NCBI GenBank assembly: GCA_033807775.1
Contig: CM066325.1
Location: 18,223,301 to 18,287,300 of the forward strand
Direction of reading: 5' to 3'
DNA length: 64,000 nt
Origin: Saussurea involucrata
Taxonomy: Eukaryota; Streptophyta; Magnoliopsida; Asterales; Asteraceae
In this document: positions 10,566-22,679 of the stretch, one piece after another
Layout: each line of letters starts with the position of its first letter
How positions within the stretch are numbered: position 1 is the stretch's first letter
The notes under the pieces: generated by a model
The model's database searches: none
The model's input: the letters and a program-made list of their open reading frames with translations, nothing else
Told to the model about the DNA's origin: nothing
Position numbers and translations under genes: made by a program

Positions 10566-12381
10566 CATATTTCCATCAACTAAAACAGAAATGGTTTCTG
10601 ATTTGAATATGGGATGGAGAGAAAAACCATATTCTAATTAACGAAGTCTAATTATGAGTTTATTATTCTTGGTGACAAAATGTTAAGTGTCATCCACAAT
10701 TTTTGTTTTAAGTTATTAGCTGGAAGGTCTGAATATCATAACTCAAAATAGATGGGATGCCCATGTAATGATACCATAGGTGGTTGTTCCCATAAAAGGT
10801 ATGGATGTATCATTGACCCTTTTACTCTATGCAGGTACTCGAGCTCAAAGCATCAAATGGAGAGGCAAAGACTTGTCATTTGCTTTACACTGAGTGATGT
10901 TGTTTGTAAGTGTTATTTTCTCGATCTTCTATCAACAGCAAATTATTCTTGGTATTACAGTCAAATATGCAGACATCGCCTCATTTTTCTAAATTGCTGC
11001 AATTACAATGGGATTAATAGAGCACTTCGTCATATTGGTTTTTCATATTACCGTTTTATGTTCCTTAGTATTTACCTTATGTTTTAATGAACAGATCTAC
11101 TTTTTAACATCAGTTACTCTGGTTTTAGTGAAAATAAGAAGATCATCAAAACAGGCATTACTATGATAATTTGTAACACAGTCTTTTTTTCTTATTGCTA
11201 CTTGAAAGAATTTAGATGTTGTTTTGAATATTATTACCTCCCAGCTAGAATCTTATCTGATGCCAAGCATGCATTATCAGTTCATGTGGCAATTTTGTTA
11301 TATTACAAACTACAAGTGGTTAGATTGAAAAATTAAATCTTCAATCAGGAATGAGCTTAGGATCTTATGTGGACATGTAAGAAACAAGCAGTTATGCTCA
11401 ATATGAAGAGGTGATTGGGGTTGCTCGTGATTCAACAAATTCCCTAACGATCAGTGCAGATATTAAGGTACATATTTTTTGAATTCATGATTTTTGTTTT
11501 CAACCTATTACGTTCATGATATTTTTTCATAGTTTTATTTTGTTTTTTGAGGATCGAGTTTAGGTTTCTTAACATGAATTTAGGGGTTTTCAGTTCCTTT
11601 GTGGTGTGCATAAATGTAAACGGTTATGAAGATATTGGATATAGATATCTAAGTCAACTAGAGGTTTAATATAACCAACGTCTATTGTAGAACTCATTAA
11701 CTTATTACATAATTATTTAGTATCATGTGAAGTTGTAATTTGTAAACATATGAACTTTGATGCTATATTATTTGAATGCGAAAACTTTTCTATATGACAT
11801 TATTTCATATTATTTTATGCATTTGGACTTAATTATGTTATGTGTACATTGTTTTATATGTGTGGTTTGATTTGGAAAAAAAAGGCAAACTGCATAAGTG
11901 GCTTGGAAATATACTGTGAAGAAGATGGGACGGAGGTATTCCCTTTGAAATATTGGAAAAAAGAAATTACTTAAATAGTAAAGACATGGGTCTATGCATA
12001 CCTTTTCTTGATGTTTTGTATATAATGGAAAAGTAGAAAGTTCAATTGCATAAGAGACGCCTAAAACTTCCATATGAATCTTACTTTTACTCAGTTCCAT
12101 TATCCATATGAATCCTACTTTTACATTTGTTAGCAGCTATCTTTTATTTTGTTTGTGTTTCATATTTGTAGATATTGTAAATTTGTAGTTGAAATGGATC
12201 ATTGTTTGGGTTGCTGCATGAAATGCTCAGATCATCCTCATCAGGGGACTCAAGATCAAGTTGGAAGGTATGTTCATCATATTTACCACGTGAAATATAT
12301 TCAATAAGAGCAACCTATATGTACCTAGATTTCTTATGCTTATTTTTTGAAGACCAACAAAACCACAGCCGAGGGAATAAA
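10566..12381 (+). other. Intron-like DNA, no assignable exon
   Basis: T-rich sequence with scattered short open stretches. The piece at 11,375-11,470, followed by GTACATATTT, looks exon-like but I cannot assign it to a family. Confidence 0.3.
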
Positions 12382-12460
12382 GTTTTAGACCCCTCCTCTT
12401 TTCATGGCACTCTACATGTAACGATATATGAAGTTGATAAGCTTCGTATAATTCTCGAAG
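12382..12460 (+). pseudogene. Phospholipase D alpha N-terminal fragment
   Basis: The + frame reads FHGTLHVTIYEVDKL. This is very close to the start of the C2 domain of plant phospholipase D alpha, which hydrolyses membrane phospholipids to phosphatidic acid. Only about 26 codons are present; the frame then runs into a GTATAC donor-like site and no further C2 or HKD motif is seen. The upstream codons do not match the usual short N terminus. I treat it as a captured exon fragment, not a gene. The assignment rests on one motif. Confidence 0.5.
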
Positions 12461-13011
12461 GTATACCATATGTTTTTTCGTTAAAATGAGCTTGTATTCT
12501 CGCTGTATTAATTTAACATCTATTTCCTTTGCTGAGAATTCGGTAGATAACAGATTTATAGTGGTCGAGTCTGGAAAGAAGTTCAACATTAGGTTTGGAG
12601 CTTGAACAGTAAGGATTTTTCTGTGTTTTTGCAAGTTTGAATTTATAAAGTACTAGATCTGAATACAAAATCATATTCGGACCATGATTGCTTATGGAGG
12701 GAGCATTAGTTATTTTGGATAACACAAAGAAGCTGAAAACTTTGTGGTGATCATGGCAGTTGTGGTTTCGTTTAGATTATATCACCTAAAGACTAATAAA
12801 CCACTAGATTTTTTCATGCAATGCAAGTTATCTCTTAACAACAAATGAGATTTTTGACATGGGGGTCTCACAAGAAGTGTATACTTGCACATACATGTCA
12901 TGCGAGTCATCTTATAACTGGAAGCTTTGTGTTCATGTTTTGAGCTAATTATTGGCTTTCTTTGATGACTGAGATTCCTGACCTTAATGATTACACATGA
13001 CATTTAATTTG

Positions 13012-13040
<29 letters not shown>
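12461..13040 (+). other. Intron-like spacer with (TA)n microsatellite
   Basis: No assignable exon. A (TA)n tract at 13,013-13,040 directly precedes the Rieske fragment. Confidence 0.4.
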
Positions 13041-13042
<2 letters not shown>

Positions 13043-13047
13043 TCCAG

Positions 13048-13161
13048 TTTCCGAAGGAAGGATCGATCAATGGGGAGGCACAGTGTGTTTACCATGGCTG
13101 GTGCTTTGGTGGCTTCGGTGACTGCAAATTAATTCCTCAAGCGCCCCCTGATGGTCGTCTG
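13048..13161 (+). pseudogene. Rieske oxygenase exon fragment (PAO/TIC55 type), frameshifted
   Basis: Reads QCVYHGWCF followed by GDCKLIPQAPPDG. This is the second half of the Rieske [2Fe-2S] motif (C-x-x-H) of chloroplast oxygenases such as pheophorbide a oxygenase and TIC55. Just upstream, EGRIDQWG is present in a different frame, so a small indel separates the two halves of the motif. The first C-x-H pair and the mononuclear iron domain are absent. A donor-like GTAAAT follows at 13,162. This is a broken single exon beside fragments of unrelated genes. Confidence 0.75.
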
Positions 13162-13931
13162 GTAAATTCAATCCTTTCACCTATTCTTTCTTTTCTTCCT
13201 ACATAATTATGTTATGATTTTTCTGATGTTAATAACTCTTGAAATGATAATGGTGAATCTTAAGTGAGGGTGTTTTTGGATTAAAATAGTCACTTCTCTC
13301 CGACTTTCTGATTTTCGCTTTCAATTCACTTTCCAACACAACTTCAATCTCTACTGTTTATGTGTTTTTAAATTAATCGCAAGCGTAATTGATTACCGGC
13401 CAATTTTATATGCTAAATTAGGTAAGAAAGCAAAAAAGAGAATGAAATAAGGTAAGCACTCATTTACCTAAAATCATCTTTCGAGGTGTGAAATCCCTAA
13501 TGATTTGCCTTTGTAACAGTTCAACACAAATGCAATAGTATTTATGAGTATTCAGATTATTGATTTAGCAGGGTCTAATTTCATTTTAACTTCGAATTAC
13601 TGATTCTCAACTAGGAATTAATACAAATTGTTTGGATTTTTAGTATTATTTATGGTTACTGCAATAAACTTCATATAATAAGCTACAAATAGAATACTAT
13701 GGTACTAAATTATGTGACAAATATGAGAAACAACGACTTTGACCTCAAAAGTCAAGGTTATCTGTTCCATTCAGAATGGTGATAGTATTTATAATTATCA
13801 AAAAGTCTACATGGTAAGTTACATGATAAATCCAACATCAAAACCTAACCGATTGACTTCTCTCATTTTTTTCTATTTCATTTTGTTTGTTCTTCGCTGA
13901 CGGCCACTGGCTCCATTCAAATGTGATGCAG
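13162..13931 (+). other. Spacer between captured fragments
   Basis: T-rich DNA ending in an acceptor-like GATGCAG just before the reductase exon. No other exon seen. Confidence 0.4.
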
Positions 13932-14508
13932 ATGATCCAAAAAAGACAGAGCACCTACTTGCTCTTGATGGAGCTAAAGAAAGACTCTATTTGAAGCTAA
14001 CTTGAATGAAAAAGGATCTTTTGAGTCTGCAGTTAATGGCTGTGAATGCCTCTTTCATACAACCGCACGTTGATTTTTTTACCATTTTGATTCTCAAGTT
14101 TCTGTTCGTATGTGTTTGTATAATCTTTAAACCGTGCTCTTGAGTTCTTTTTCTTATTGTAAGTATGTTATTGGTGGGTTCGGCTAAAGTGGTTGTCACT
14201 TGAACCTTTGAGATTTAGTAGTTGATTGCTCAATCACATAGAAAATAATATGTTTATGCACTCTTTCTCTATGATTTTTTTTGTGATTCTGTCACCTACA
14301 TCAACTGTTTGCAGAAAGCTCAGTTTTTTTTTGTCATTTTAGATTAGGCACAATTGCTAGATCATGCAGTGAAGGGAACACTTAATGTTCTTAAATCAGC
14401 TGCAAAAGTTCCATCGCTAAAGAGAGTGGTCTTAACATCTTCCATGGCTGCAGTTGTAGTTAGTGGAAAACTTCTGGAGGGTGGTGTTGTGGTGGATGAA
14501 ACCTGGGG
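13932..14508 (+). pseudogene. Cinnamoyl-CoA reductase-like fragment (two exons)
   Basis: Two exon-like blocks. Block 1 (13,932-14,067) reads DPKKTEHLLALDGAKERLYL, then loses one base near 14,000 and continues in the next frame as FEANLNEKGSFESAVNGCE. Block 2 (about 14,348-14,508) reads AVKGTLNVLKSAAK, then KRVVLTSSMAAV and VVVDETW. Both match the short-chain reductase family of cinnamoyl-CoA reductase, dihydroflavonol reductase and relatives (NADPH-dependent). The N-terminal dinucleotide-binding exon and the catalytic Tyr-x-x-x-Lys part are missing, and block 1 is frameshifted. It is a captured, non-functional fragment, in sense with the Helitron that ends 530 bp downstream. Confidence 0.8.
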
Positions 14509-15008
14509 TTTGAGTTTCATATTTTTTGTTTGATGTGATTTTTAATTTTTGGAAATTTGAATTCTTTTAATTTGAATTATGGGAATTTGTTGTGCTATCT
14601 CTGCTAAATATGCTAAGAAGAAGAAGAAGGATGGCAAAGAGAAGAGCAACAAACCAAAACTGAATTTAGTTTCAAGTGCTCATCCTACCAAACCAGAATA
14701 TGGATGTGCGAACAACTTTTACGTATTTATAAACTATATTTTTAAATGAAAAAACCATTAACATTTCTCATTTTAAATGATTAAGTCCCTAAATATATTA
14801 AGTTTTCTGAAGATTGTTATATTCCAGATGGGAATTTTGGATTAAGATGAAGAAGAGATAGAATCTCATCAAAAATTTGTCATTATTTCAGTAAAGGGCA
14901 TTGTATAACATGGCAATGAGTGACTAATCAAAGAATTGAATCTAGATTAACGTCATATTATATACCCAACTTTGTTTTTACATTTACTAGAATTTTACGT
15001 CATGTTGT
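14509..15008 (+). other. Helitron 3' sub-terminal region
   Basis: AT-rich sequence between the last captured exon and the terminal hairpin. It includes CATATTATATACCC (about 14,950) and later CATGTTGTATACCC, a partial repeat of the terminal sequence. Confidence 0.5.
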
Positions 15009-15039
15009 ATACCCGGCCACCGGACGGGTATAGCACTAG

Positions 15040-16404
15040 TTTGAACTGATGTATTTACTAATTTTTTTACAATGTGTTTATTATAAAGGGTAAAATAGTC
15101 ACTTGTGACATTCAGACCGCTTATTCAGCAAGCAAACAAACAAACAACAAGATATCTCAATTTATTCAGACAGGTTAATCCATACAAATCAACTTTATCC
15201 ATATACGACTTAACGGAAAACCAACCAAACAGCCCCTAAGTGATACAAATATTTAAACATAAATAGTTATTATATTTTTTAATTAATTAAATGACAACTC
15301 TACTCTAAAGTAATTAATATATTTATTTTATTAACTCTTAAATTTATGGTTTGGAAATTTAATTATTTGTTTCTGAAATGAAACACTTATTTTGTGACAA
15401 ACACAAATAAAAACATGAACCCTTATTTAAGACACAAAAAGAGAGTACAATACTTAAAATCGGTATTCTAAAATAAGTATATCTAACTACAATAACTACT
15501 TTATTTTAGCAATTCCAACATTAAAATTACATTATTAAAGTATTTTAAAAATGCATCATCCCAATACAATACGCTTTTAAAAAAAACTTTATTTATAACA
15601 TATTCAACTTTATTGATGAAAATATTTAAAACACTATATCTATCTTATCATTATTAAGTTTTAAAGATTTCTATCTTTTCGTTATTCTCTTTTCCTATTT
15701 TAATATACATTTTAGTTTGTCTTTCAAAAAATAATATACATTTTAGTATTAGAGAGCTCTTGACATTTTATATTTAAAATACAATTTACTCGAGGACCAT
15801 TGATTTTAATTCATAACTATTTCTTAAAACTATGTGTTTTAAATATTTAATTAATTAATTAATTTAATTTTATGTCAACTAGTGTCATTTTATTTTCCAC
15901 CCGCCTTAGCCGTTGAGTGAGCCAAAAAATGTTCTCTTACATTGGTGTCTTTAAAGTCAGGTTCTATGTAGGACCGATTAGAATTAGCAGTAATCAAGAT
16001 ATTTTTGAATTCAATACTTGTAACTGTCTTAAAGATCGTTTGGAGCTTAATGAGCTCAGGTGTATCGAGAGCTTATTTGTTTGATCATACATGGTTGTTT
16101 TCCATTGTTTGATTTTGCAAATTTGCTTTTTTATTCATCGTTTTTCCTTTCTAGATTCTATAAAATTCGTTTTTCGTATTTCTACAACTTATTTCAATAT
16201 TGTATGTCTTATTGAAGTTTATATATCATCAAAAATAAATAAACCAATTTCCTCACAACACATAATCACATATTCTCCATTCCAAAATTATCACCCACAG
16301 CCTCCGTTGTTATAACCAGAAAACTAAAATCGAATAAAGACCAAGGTTTTCAACTACATTCATTTATCTTTTTTTATAACGATTCTTGATTCATTTTTTT
16401 AAAA
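15040..16404. other. AT-rich intergenic DNA with a MITE end
   Basis: Around 15,100-15,240 is a sequence ending AACCAAACAGCCCCTAAG, typical of a Tourist-like MITE end, without a clear left partner. 15,240-16,400 is A/T-rich with a (TTAA)n patch near 15,850. The short frame at 16,091-16,315 has no domain. Confidence 0.4.
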
Positions 16405-16667
16405 CTAGAAGTCTACTCGCACAATGCAGCGTGTTATATTTTGATTTTAATGTGTGGTTTTGAGAAAATGGTCAAAGTTTTTTTTTTTATAAATTTGTTT
16501 ATAGAATGACGTTTTTTGAGGAGTTCATGATTTGAGGATTTGAAAGTGGTTAGAGATAAGGATTAATTAATAAGATTCCACGATTTAAGGATTTGAAGAT
16601 TGTTAGAGATAAATATTAATCAAGTAATTAGCATTAAAAGCGGTCATAAAGCTTCATTAGTTGTTTT
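16405..16667 (-). mobile_element. Small Helitron H3, 3' part
   Basis: On the minus strand the end reads GCTGCATTGTGCGAG, a short GC-stem hairpin, then TAGACTT and CTAG (16,408-16,405), followed by T. This is a typical plant Helitron 3' terminus. The element is cut by gypsy element A, whose target duplication GTTTT is at 16,663-16,667 and 42,873-42,877. The other end resumes at 42,878. Reassembled length would be about 300 bp. Confidence 0.6.
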
Positions 16668-19248
16668 TGTAACACCCGTAATTTTCGGATAAGTACAATT
16701 TCGAATCAGTGTGAAACCGGTCTTTTAAGAAAAATTTGAAAAATAAGTTTTGGGGTTAAATCCCAGATTTTATGGTCTTGTTGGATGGGGAATTCGAATA
16801 CGAGTCCAACGGTTTTTTCCGGAGCGAAAACGAAGCTATAACGAAGAAGTTACGGCCGAAACAGTATCCGACCGACCGACCAAACAGGGAGCCGCGCGGC
16901 TTTCCACGCGACTTATAAACCGCGGGACAAACAGCGCAACTCTCTAGAGTCTATTAAGTCGCGAACTTTCAACCCCAAACTTCAAACCTTCATAACTTTC
17001 TCACCACAACTCCGATTTTGATGATTCAAGTGGCTATGGTTTCGTTTTTGGGAGCTCTTCAAGGATCTAGAAAGAGTTTTGAAGTATCATGAATGATCCA
17101 AGAGTATTTGGTGGTGGTTGAGGTAAGCTTCTCACTATTCTTCATCTAAGAAGCTAGGGTTTTGATATCTTTGGTGTTTTTGGATGATTTATGTTGGGGG
17201 AAACATATATAAGTGTGTGGGAATGATTATTTATGGTTGGAAACTTGTGGATTTAGGTTTTGAAAGTTTTGAGCTCGAAGATTCGTGTTTCTTCAAAGGA
17301 GCTTACGTTTGGGGGAAAACCTAGATTTAGCCTAAATCTAGCAAGGTGAGTTCAAGTTACTTTGCGAAAACTTTGTACATGCCAAAATGTTATTTTTCCA
17401 AGCAATTATGTGTTTTACCTGAAAATTATTAATGTTGAGTTATTTGGTGGATTTTACCTTTTGAGGTATTAATTGTGGTAAACATTGTAAAACACTACTT
17501 TTGGATATTTTGGAAAAATGTGATAGATAAATCTTATATGAAAATGGGTTATTGATTTATATGAAATATGGAGTCTAATTGTTATGAAAATGCATTTTTG
17601 GGTATTTAGAAATATGCATATAGTACATCATGAGATGTTTTGAAATGTAAAGGTTGAGTCCTTTTTGGAAATGAGGGTTATCCCGATCCAAGGTTTTATT
17701 TCGGGTTTCATGAATTTGAAGTATTTACTGACAACCGATGTGTGTTGTTATATTTAATGTCATTTTATGACTTTTATGAATTATCTTTTGAGTTAGTTGA
17801 GTTTGTGGCTCGATGTTGAACTTTATCAAGTTTTGGGAACATTTGTCCAGTTTTGATAGCTCAAGTGAGTTTTGAGCATGATTTACGTTTTTGGGAAATT
17901 GCATGTTTGAATGCACTTGTTTATTCATTTGGGGTCGTGTAATGTTTTAGACCTTGTTAGCTATGGATCCATAGGCATTTGAGTTTCCCTTAGTCTCGCG
18001 GGCAAGAGGTCGGAATCGATTGAGCTCAGTTTACGAGACGTTAGTTTATTTTGTAGCACGGAATAGGCATCGGGTTCCATGATAAGTAAGGCGTGGACCT
18101 AGATGGTCGGGCGTCGTCTCATGGGCAGTAAGGTGTAATTCCATATATGTGCTTAGCACGGGATAGGCATCGGGATCTATGATAAGTAAGGCGTGGACCG
18201 AGCTGGTCGGGCGTCGTCTCATGGGCAGTAAGGTGTAATCCCTAATGTGCTGTTGTGGATTTGGTGACCCAATGTATAGACCTGGAGTGGTTGAAGTTGG
18301 GGGCATCCTAATCTCGTGGGCAATAGATCTGGAGTGATTGAGCTCAGTTTTACGAGAGTAATCCACGTGAGTGTTTTTATTACATAGTAAGTGACCCACT
18401 TTAGTGTTCCGTCACGTGCGATGTATATGTGTCTCCCCCGTCACCGAAATGTGTTGTTTTGGGTAATTGTTGCTACTCATATTTTCGGTGACGTGTTATA
18501 TTTATATGGATTGTTTTCCATGGTATGTAAGTTGTGGTTTATATCTCATCCGTGTGTGATGTTTTGAGTATTTGCGTTTATCCATGCTTTCGGTAATGTA
18601 TCATATTTACGAGAATTGCATTTCCATGTTATATGAGTTATGGATTATGTTTTACCCGTGTTTGGGATGTTTTTGGAATAATGACAAATTGAATTATGGA
18701 TTTAATTGTTTTGAGTATCAAATGGTATTTCACCCTATCACGTGGATTTTGGGAATGAATCTATTTTGGAAATCATATTGCATTAACGATTTCAGTTATG
18801 GGAACTGTGCGAATTGGAAAATGGGTGATGTGCATTTAAAGTAAACTCTTTTGGAATCATGACTAAAAACTACACTCCTCTCGATTTATGAATTTATATA
18901 GTCATGATAAAATGATTGAACTCACTAGGCGTTAGCCTAACCCTTTTTATTTGTCGGCATGTGCAACAGGCTCAGGTTGGGAGTAGCTTTAGCTACACTG
19001 TGAAGTGACGAGTGCTAGTAGACTGCACGAGAGATGATTTCAATTTAGTGAATCTTCCGCATATATTTGGGATTAGCAACTTGTGTTGTGATAAGTAACG
19101 CCCGTCTTAAGTTATTAGTTGTGGAAAATTATAATGTTTAAATTCCGAGGTATTTTGAGGAATGAATTGTAGAAATGAATTTATCTAATTTTGGGTTATT
19201 TTATTGACATTTTATTTAGTTGCTCGTTCGAAATTTGAGGGTGTTACA
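16668..19248 (+). repeat. 5' LTR of element A
   Basis: 2581 bp, TG...CA ends. Contains a 100-bp tandem duplication (units starting TAGCACGG at 18,054 and TAGCACGGG at 18,154). A related phrase, TTGAGCTCAGTTTACGAGA, lies before and after it. The short frames inside (for example 18,046-18,399 on minus) recur at the same place in the 3' LTR and are not genes. Confidence 0.9.
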
Positions 19249-19270
19249 AGTTGGTATCAGAGCATAAGTT
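19249..19270 (+). other. Primer binding site of element A
   Basis: TGGTATCAGAGC starts at 19,252, three bases after the LTR end. It is complementary to the 3' end of initiator tRNA-Met, the usual primer in plants. It fixes the orientation of A. Confidence 0.9.
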
Positions 19271-22200
19271 TGAGAGAATTAGGTGTTAATTTTGAATACC
19301 TAGACTCAAACTAGCGATCTTTTAAGTGATAGAAAGTGAAATTGCACTATTAGGCACATTAAGATAGGATGTTTTGAGGTTGATAGAGTCGCTAGAAACG
19401 AGAATCACGTTGAGGGTAGCAAGTATAAGCATGTACGATACATTCATAATTACACCTGGCCAGTGTTATGGTGAACCTACTCGTTACATGTGCTTACTTG
19501 AAATACTTTAATGTGATGACCGTTGGGGGTAGTAAAGAAGTTTCTAAGCGAATAGTTATTGGAAAAGATTGACGATTTTAGTATAAGTCACTTGGGGTGA
19601 CAATAAGCATGATAGTTGCTTTAAGTGGACCATTTCGGGTCAAAATTTGATGGTTGGATTAGAACCATGGACTTATTGAAACGACTTTGATTCGAGGAAG
19701 AATCGTAAGATTAATTAATGTAATTCCCGACTTTACCTTAAGAGGTTTGAACATCCGAATGACAATAGTGGACCGGAGGGATTTGGAGCAATATGGGTTG
19801 AGACGTTGAGTGCCGACTAGGCTTTGCACAAAATTTATTTTGAAAATAAATTGCATCAATTATTTTGTGTTTCAAATCCTCATATGGATTGTGTTACGAA
19901 TTTGGAAACTGTTTAGCATACACAAGTTTTTAAATGCATGGTTTTGAGCGTGCATAAAACCATTTTATTGCGGGAGTTGCAAACTCCGTCACAACTTGTT
20001 TCATTTTGTTATTGTCCAACGTTACGTTCGGGTACAGTGACACCCGTACTTTTATGATGTTTAAGATGTTGGGGCAAGTAACTACGGTTTCTAAATTTAA
20101 CATTGGATCTCCTCCACATATGTTAAAGTTTGGACGGAAAGTTATCTTCCATTATGTTTAAGTTGAGTTTTATTGGAAAATTTTATTTAATGGAAGTTTT
20201 ATCAAAAGCGTTGTTTAGATCGTGTTACAACAAAGGGGAATTTTGGGAGTCTTGGCATTTTGGCCACGGTTTTGCGTTATGCAACTTGATTGTTGGAAGC
20301 GAAAGGCTTGGTACCATTTGGTTGAGTTGAGGCAATTGAGCCCGTGGAATTTTACGGAGTTTCGTTTTACGACGTGTTGTGTCGTGTGAGTACAATTTTG
20401 TAAGATGCATACATTAATTATTGCGTGTGTTAATTTTGGATTATAATGAGCATTTTGTCTCGTTCGGATTTTATTGAGAGTTGCTATTTATGTCATAAGG
20501 CGACCAAACAGAATATTTTTGGAATTTTGGTGTCGCGTAGTTTCTCTTTTGAAGGTTTGTGTTAGCAAGTTTTGATGCAAATTATTTAATTGTACGGATT
20601 GATTTATACGTGGCATAAGTAATGCATGAAAGAAGATGCAGATTGTATTTCTTAACAATTTGCCTTATGTGCTTCCGACTAGTTGACTGTTTTATTGTCT
20701 TTTCTTGCAAACGTATGGTATTGATCTAAGGGTGTGCATAATTTGGTAGTCACTAACCCTAGAAGGATTTGATAAATGTGTCGGGAATAAAAATGTTTTA
20801 TTAGTGCATTGCATGCGCGAGGGTCATATGGTCAAAGATACGTTTTAAGATTGAGAGATTTATGCATGGCTTACGATATGAAACGTTTTGAAAACACGAA
20901 TGTGTGAGTTGTTGAACTTCGGTCAACCTCGATTTGATGAGCGATTTTGAAAGGTTGTAAACCTTTTGGTTTAGGAGAAAATGGGTATTTGAGTATTCTA
21001 ACGAGTAAATTTGAAACATTGTCGTTTCAACGTTTTATTTTGCAAGTGTGAAACTTTGGTGTAAATATCCCGTGATGGGAATTTTGGAAAATTATTTATC
21101 TAAATATAGAGTGCATGAAACTATTGATGTTTTGGAACACTAATGCACATTGTTTGTACGAGCCGACATTCGAAGTCGATTTAAACCATTTTTAGTGTCA
21201 ACCAATTACAAACGCTTATTTTCTCCCACGTTTTGGGAAGACACGTCAAGGTGTGGGCACGGTCAAAAAAATGTTTTACTCTTATGTCATTATATGACTA
21301 GATGAGAAAATTTTGAACATTAATTTAAAGAATTTCATCTTTTTGAAATTTGTTACGCATGATTTGATACATGTAACTTCGTTTCAAGAAAACTAATAAG
21401 AGAGGGTTACAAGTTCGCGTGCATACTCCAATTTGAGAGTTCTTCTTGACGTTTTAGTCAATATCTGCGAACGATGAACACGTAGTGATTTTGTTTTAGA
21501 CTTGGAACTAGCACAAATCGTTTTATGTTTTAACCAAAGTGCAATTATGGAAATGTTTCACCGTCTTTGTGAGATAAACTGACGTGTGCGAATTCTATTG
21601 GGGGATTTTGATTCACTGTCAATTCATGGTTAAAAAGAAATTTTGGAGTCGGTTGTCGTTTAAATTCCTTTTGAAGTATGTGCAAACTATTTTGATTGCA
21701 CCTTATTTAAAGTATGAGAATTTCTTTGGGCGCATGATCTAAATAAATCTATGCTAAGATCGTGGCGGTCCATTTCATAAGATTGTTGAGCATACTTTCA
21801 CGCCTTGTCGATAACTTGAATTTTGGTGAAATGGTTTTCAAGATGATTTTTCATACCTGGGACGAGTGTGTCCATTTTTACGCAACTACCTAACTGATAG
21901 TGGTAGTTTTTATGCGTGCGGTTAACTTGATATGAAAATCCTGGTATTGAAAAGTTTTTATAAACATTTTTGATTTGGCATATTTGTTAAATATTTCTCT
22001 TGAGAAGCCTTGAACTCATAAGAACTTTGGAAGGGTTAAGTAACCCCGTTAAGAGTAAGTGTGTGTAGCACTTCGACGGAGGAAGGTTGAGTATTCCACG
22101 CATGATAGTACTGTAGGCCGAGTGGTATCGGTTGCGGGGATGATGCACTTTGTAACTAAAAGATTTAATTCGCGGTATCTTATATTGAGGTTGGTGGTAA

Positions 22201-22439
22201 CCGCCCTGTTGGCAATCTTATTTTGGGGTCTTGGTCAATTTTCGTATGTGGGACCCTTTAGACATCGTATCAATAACTTTGGTTTTGTAAGGATGCTCGA
22301 CGAGTGAAACTCGGGTGTTGAGTCTGTTGTGACTCAAAGCTTGGTGGTATGACTAGGTGTCAACTTTTGGGCTTGAGGCCAAACACCGTTAGTGTTGAGT
22401 CTCGTACCACTTGCCATTCTGTTGATTCAGACAAGGTTA
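19271..22439 (+). other. ORF-less interior of element A
   Basis: About 3.2 kb without an ORF longer than about 90 codons. The first 200 bp after the primer site parallels the leader of B read on the minus strand at 22,679-22,500; ACACCTGGCCAGTGT occurs in both (19,452 here). No gag, protease or RT motif is seen, although the LTRs are about 99% identical. A non-autonomous derivative of the LARD type is the simplest reading, but the missing 3' half of the interior could have held coding sequence. The exact right border against B is uncertain within a few hundred bases. Confidence 0.55.
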
Positions 22440-22679
22440 ATATACATAAAAGCACATACCCCATATAACAAGGTATTCCAGTTCAACATGTACCTGTAAG
22501 ATCACAATTACACTGGCCAGGTGTAAATCTGAAATTACCTTACATGATGTTCCTTCTACCTTTTTATATTTAACATCCCCAGGTTCTACAATAATAGGGA
22601 CATCCTACTTCACATGCAGTTTAAGTCTAGGTACATATACTAATACCTAAATCCCTTAAACTAGGTCTCTGATACCATC
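22440..22679 (-). other. Leader fragment and primer binding site of B
   Basis: On the minus strand the LTR end GGTCGTTACA is followed by GA and TGGTATCAGAG (22,678-22,667), a tRNA-Met primer site, then about 230 bp of untranslated leader. It should lie next to gag but is 17 kb away from it, on the far side of the LTR. Confidence 0.75.

Larger units (their letters stand above)
12382..15039 (+). mobile_element. Helitron H1 (minimal extent; 5' end not found)
   Basis: The 3' terminus has the Helitron architecture. A 7-bp stem ATACCCG (15,009-15,015) pairs with CGGGTAT (15,025-15,031); AGCA and CTAG (15,036-15,039) follow, and the next base is T. The same tail (GTATAGCACTAG with a CCGG-centred hairpin) is found on the minus strand at 56,837-56,867. 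The body holds sense fragments of at least three unrelated genes, as is common for plant Helitrons. The start given is only the first captured fragment; the true 5' end may lie near 7.9 kb. No Rep/helicase gene is seen, so it is non-autonomous. Confidence 0.7.

Noticed and set aside
18046..18844. LTR-internal ORFs (117 and 90 codons)
   Set aside because: They recur at the same place in the other LTR of A with changes, and have no domain.
22059..22307. 82-codon ORF in the A interior
   Set aside because: No motif of gag or pol and no relative recognised; likely chance.
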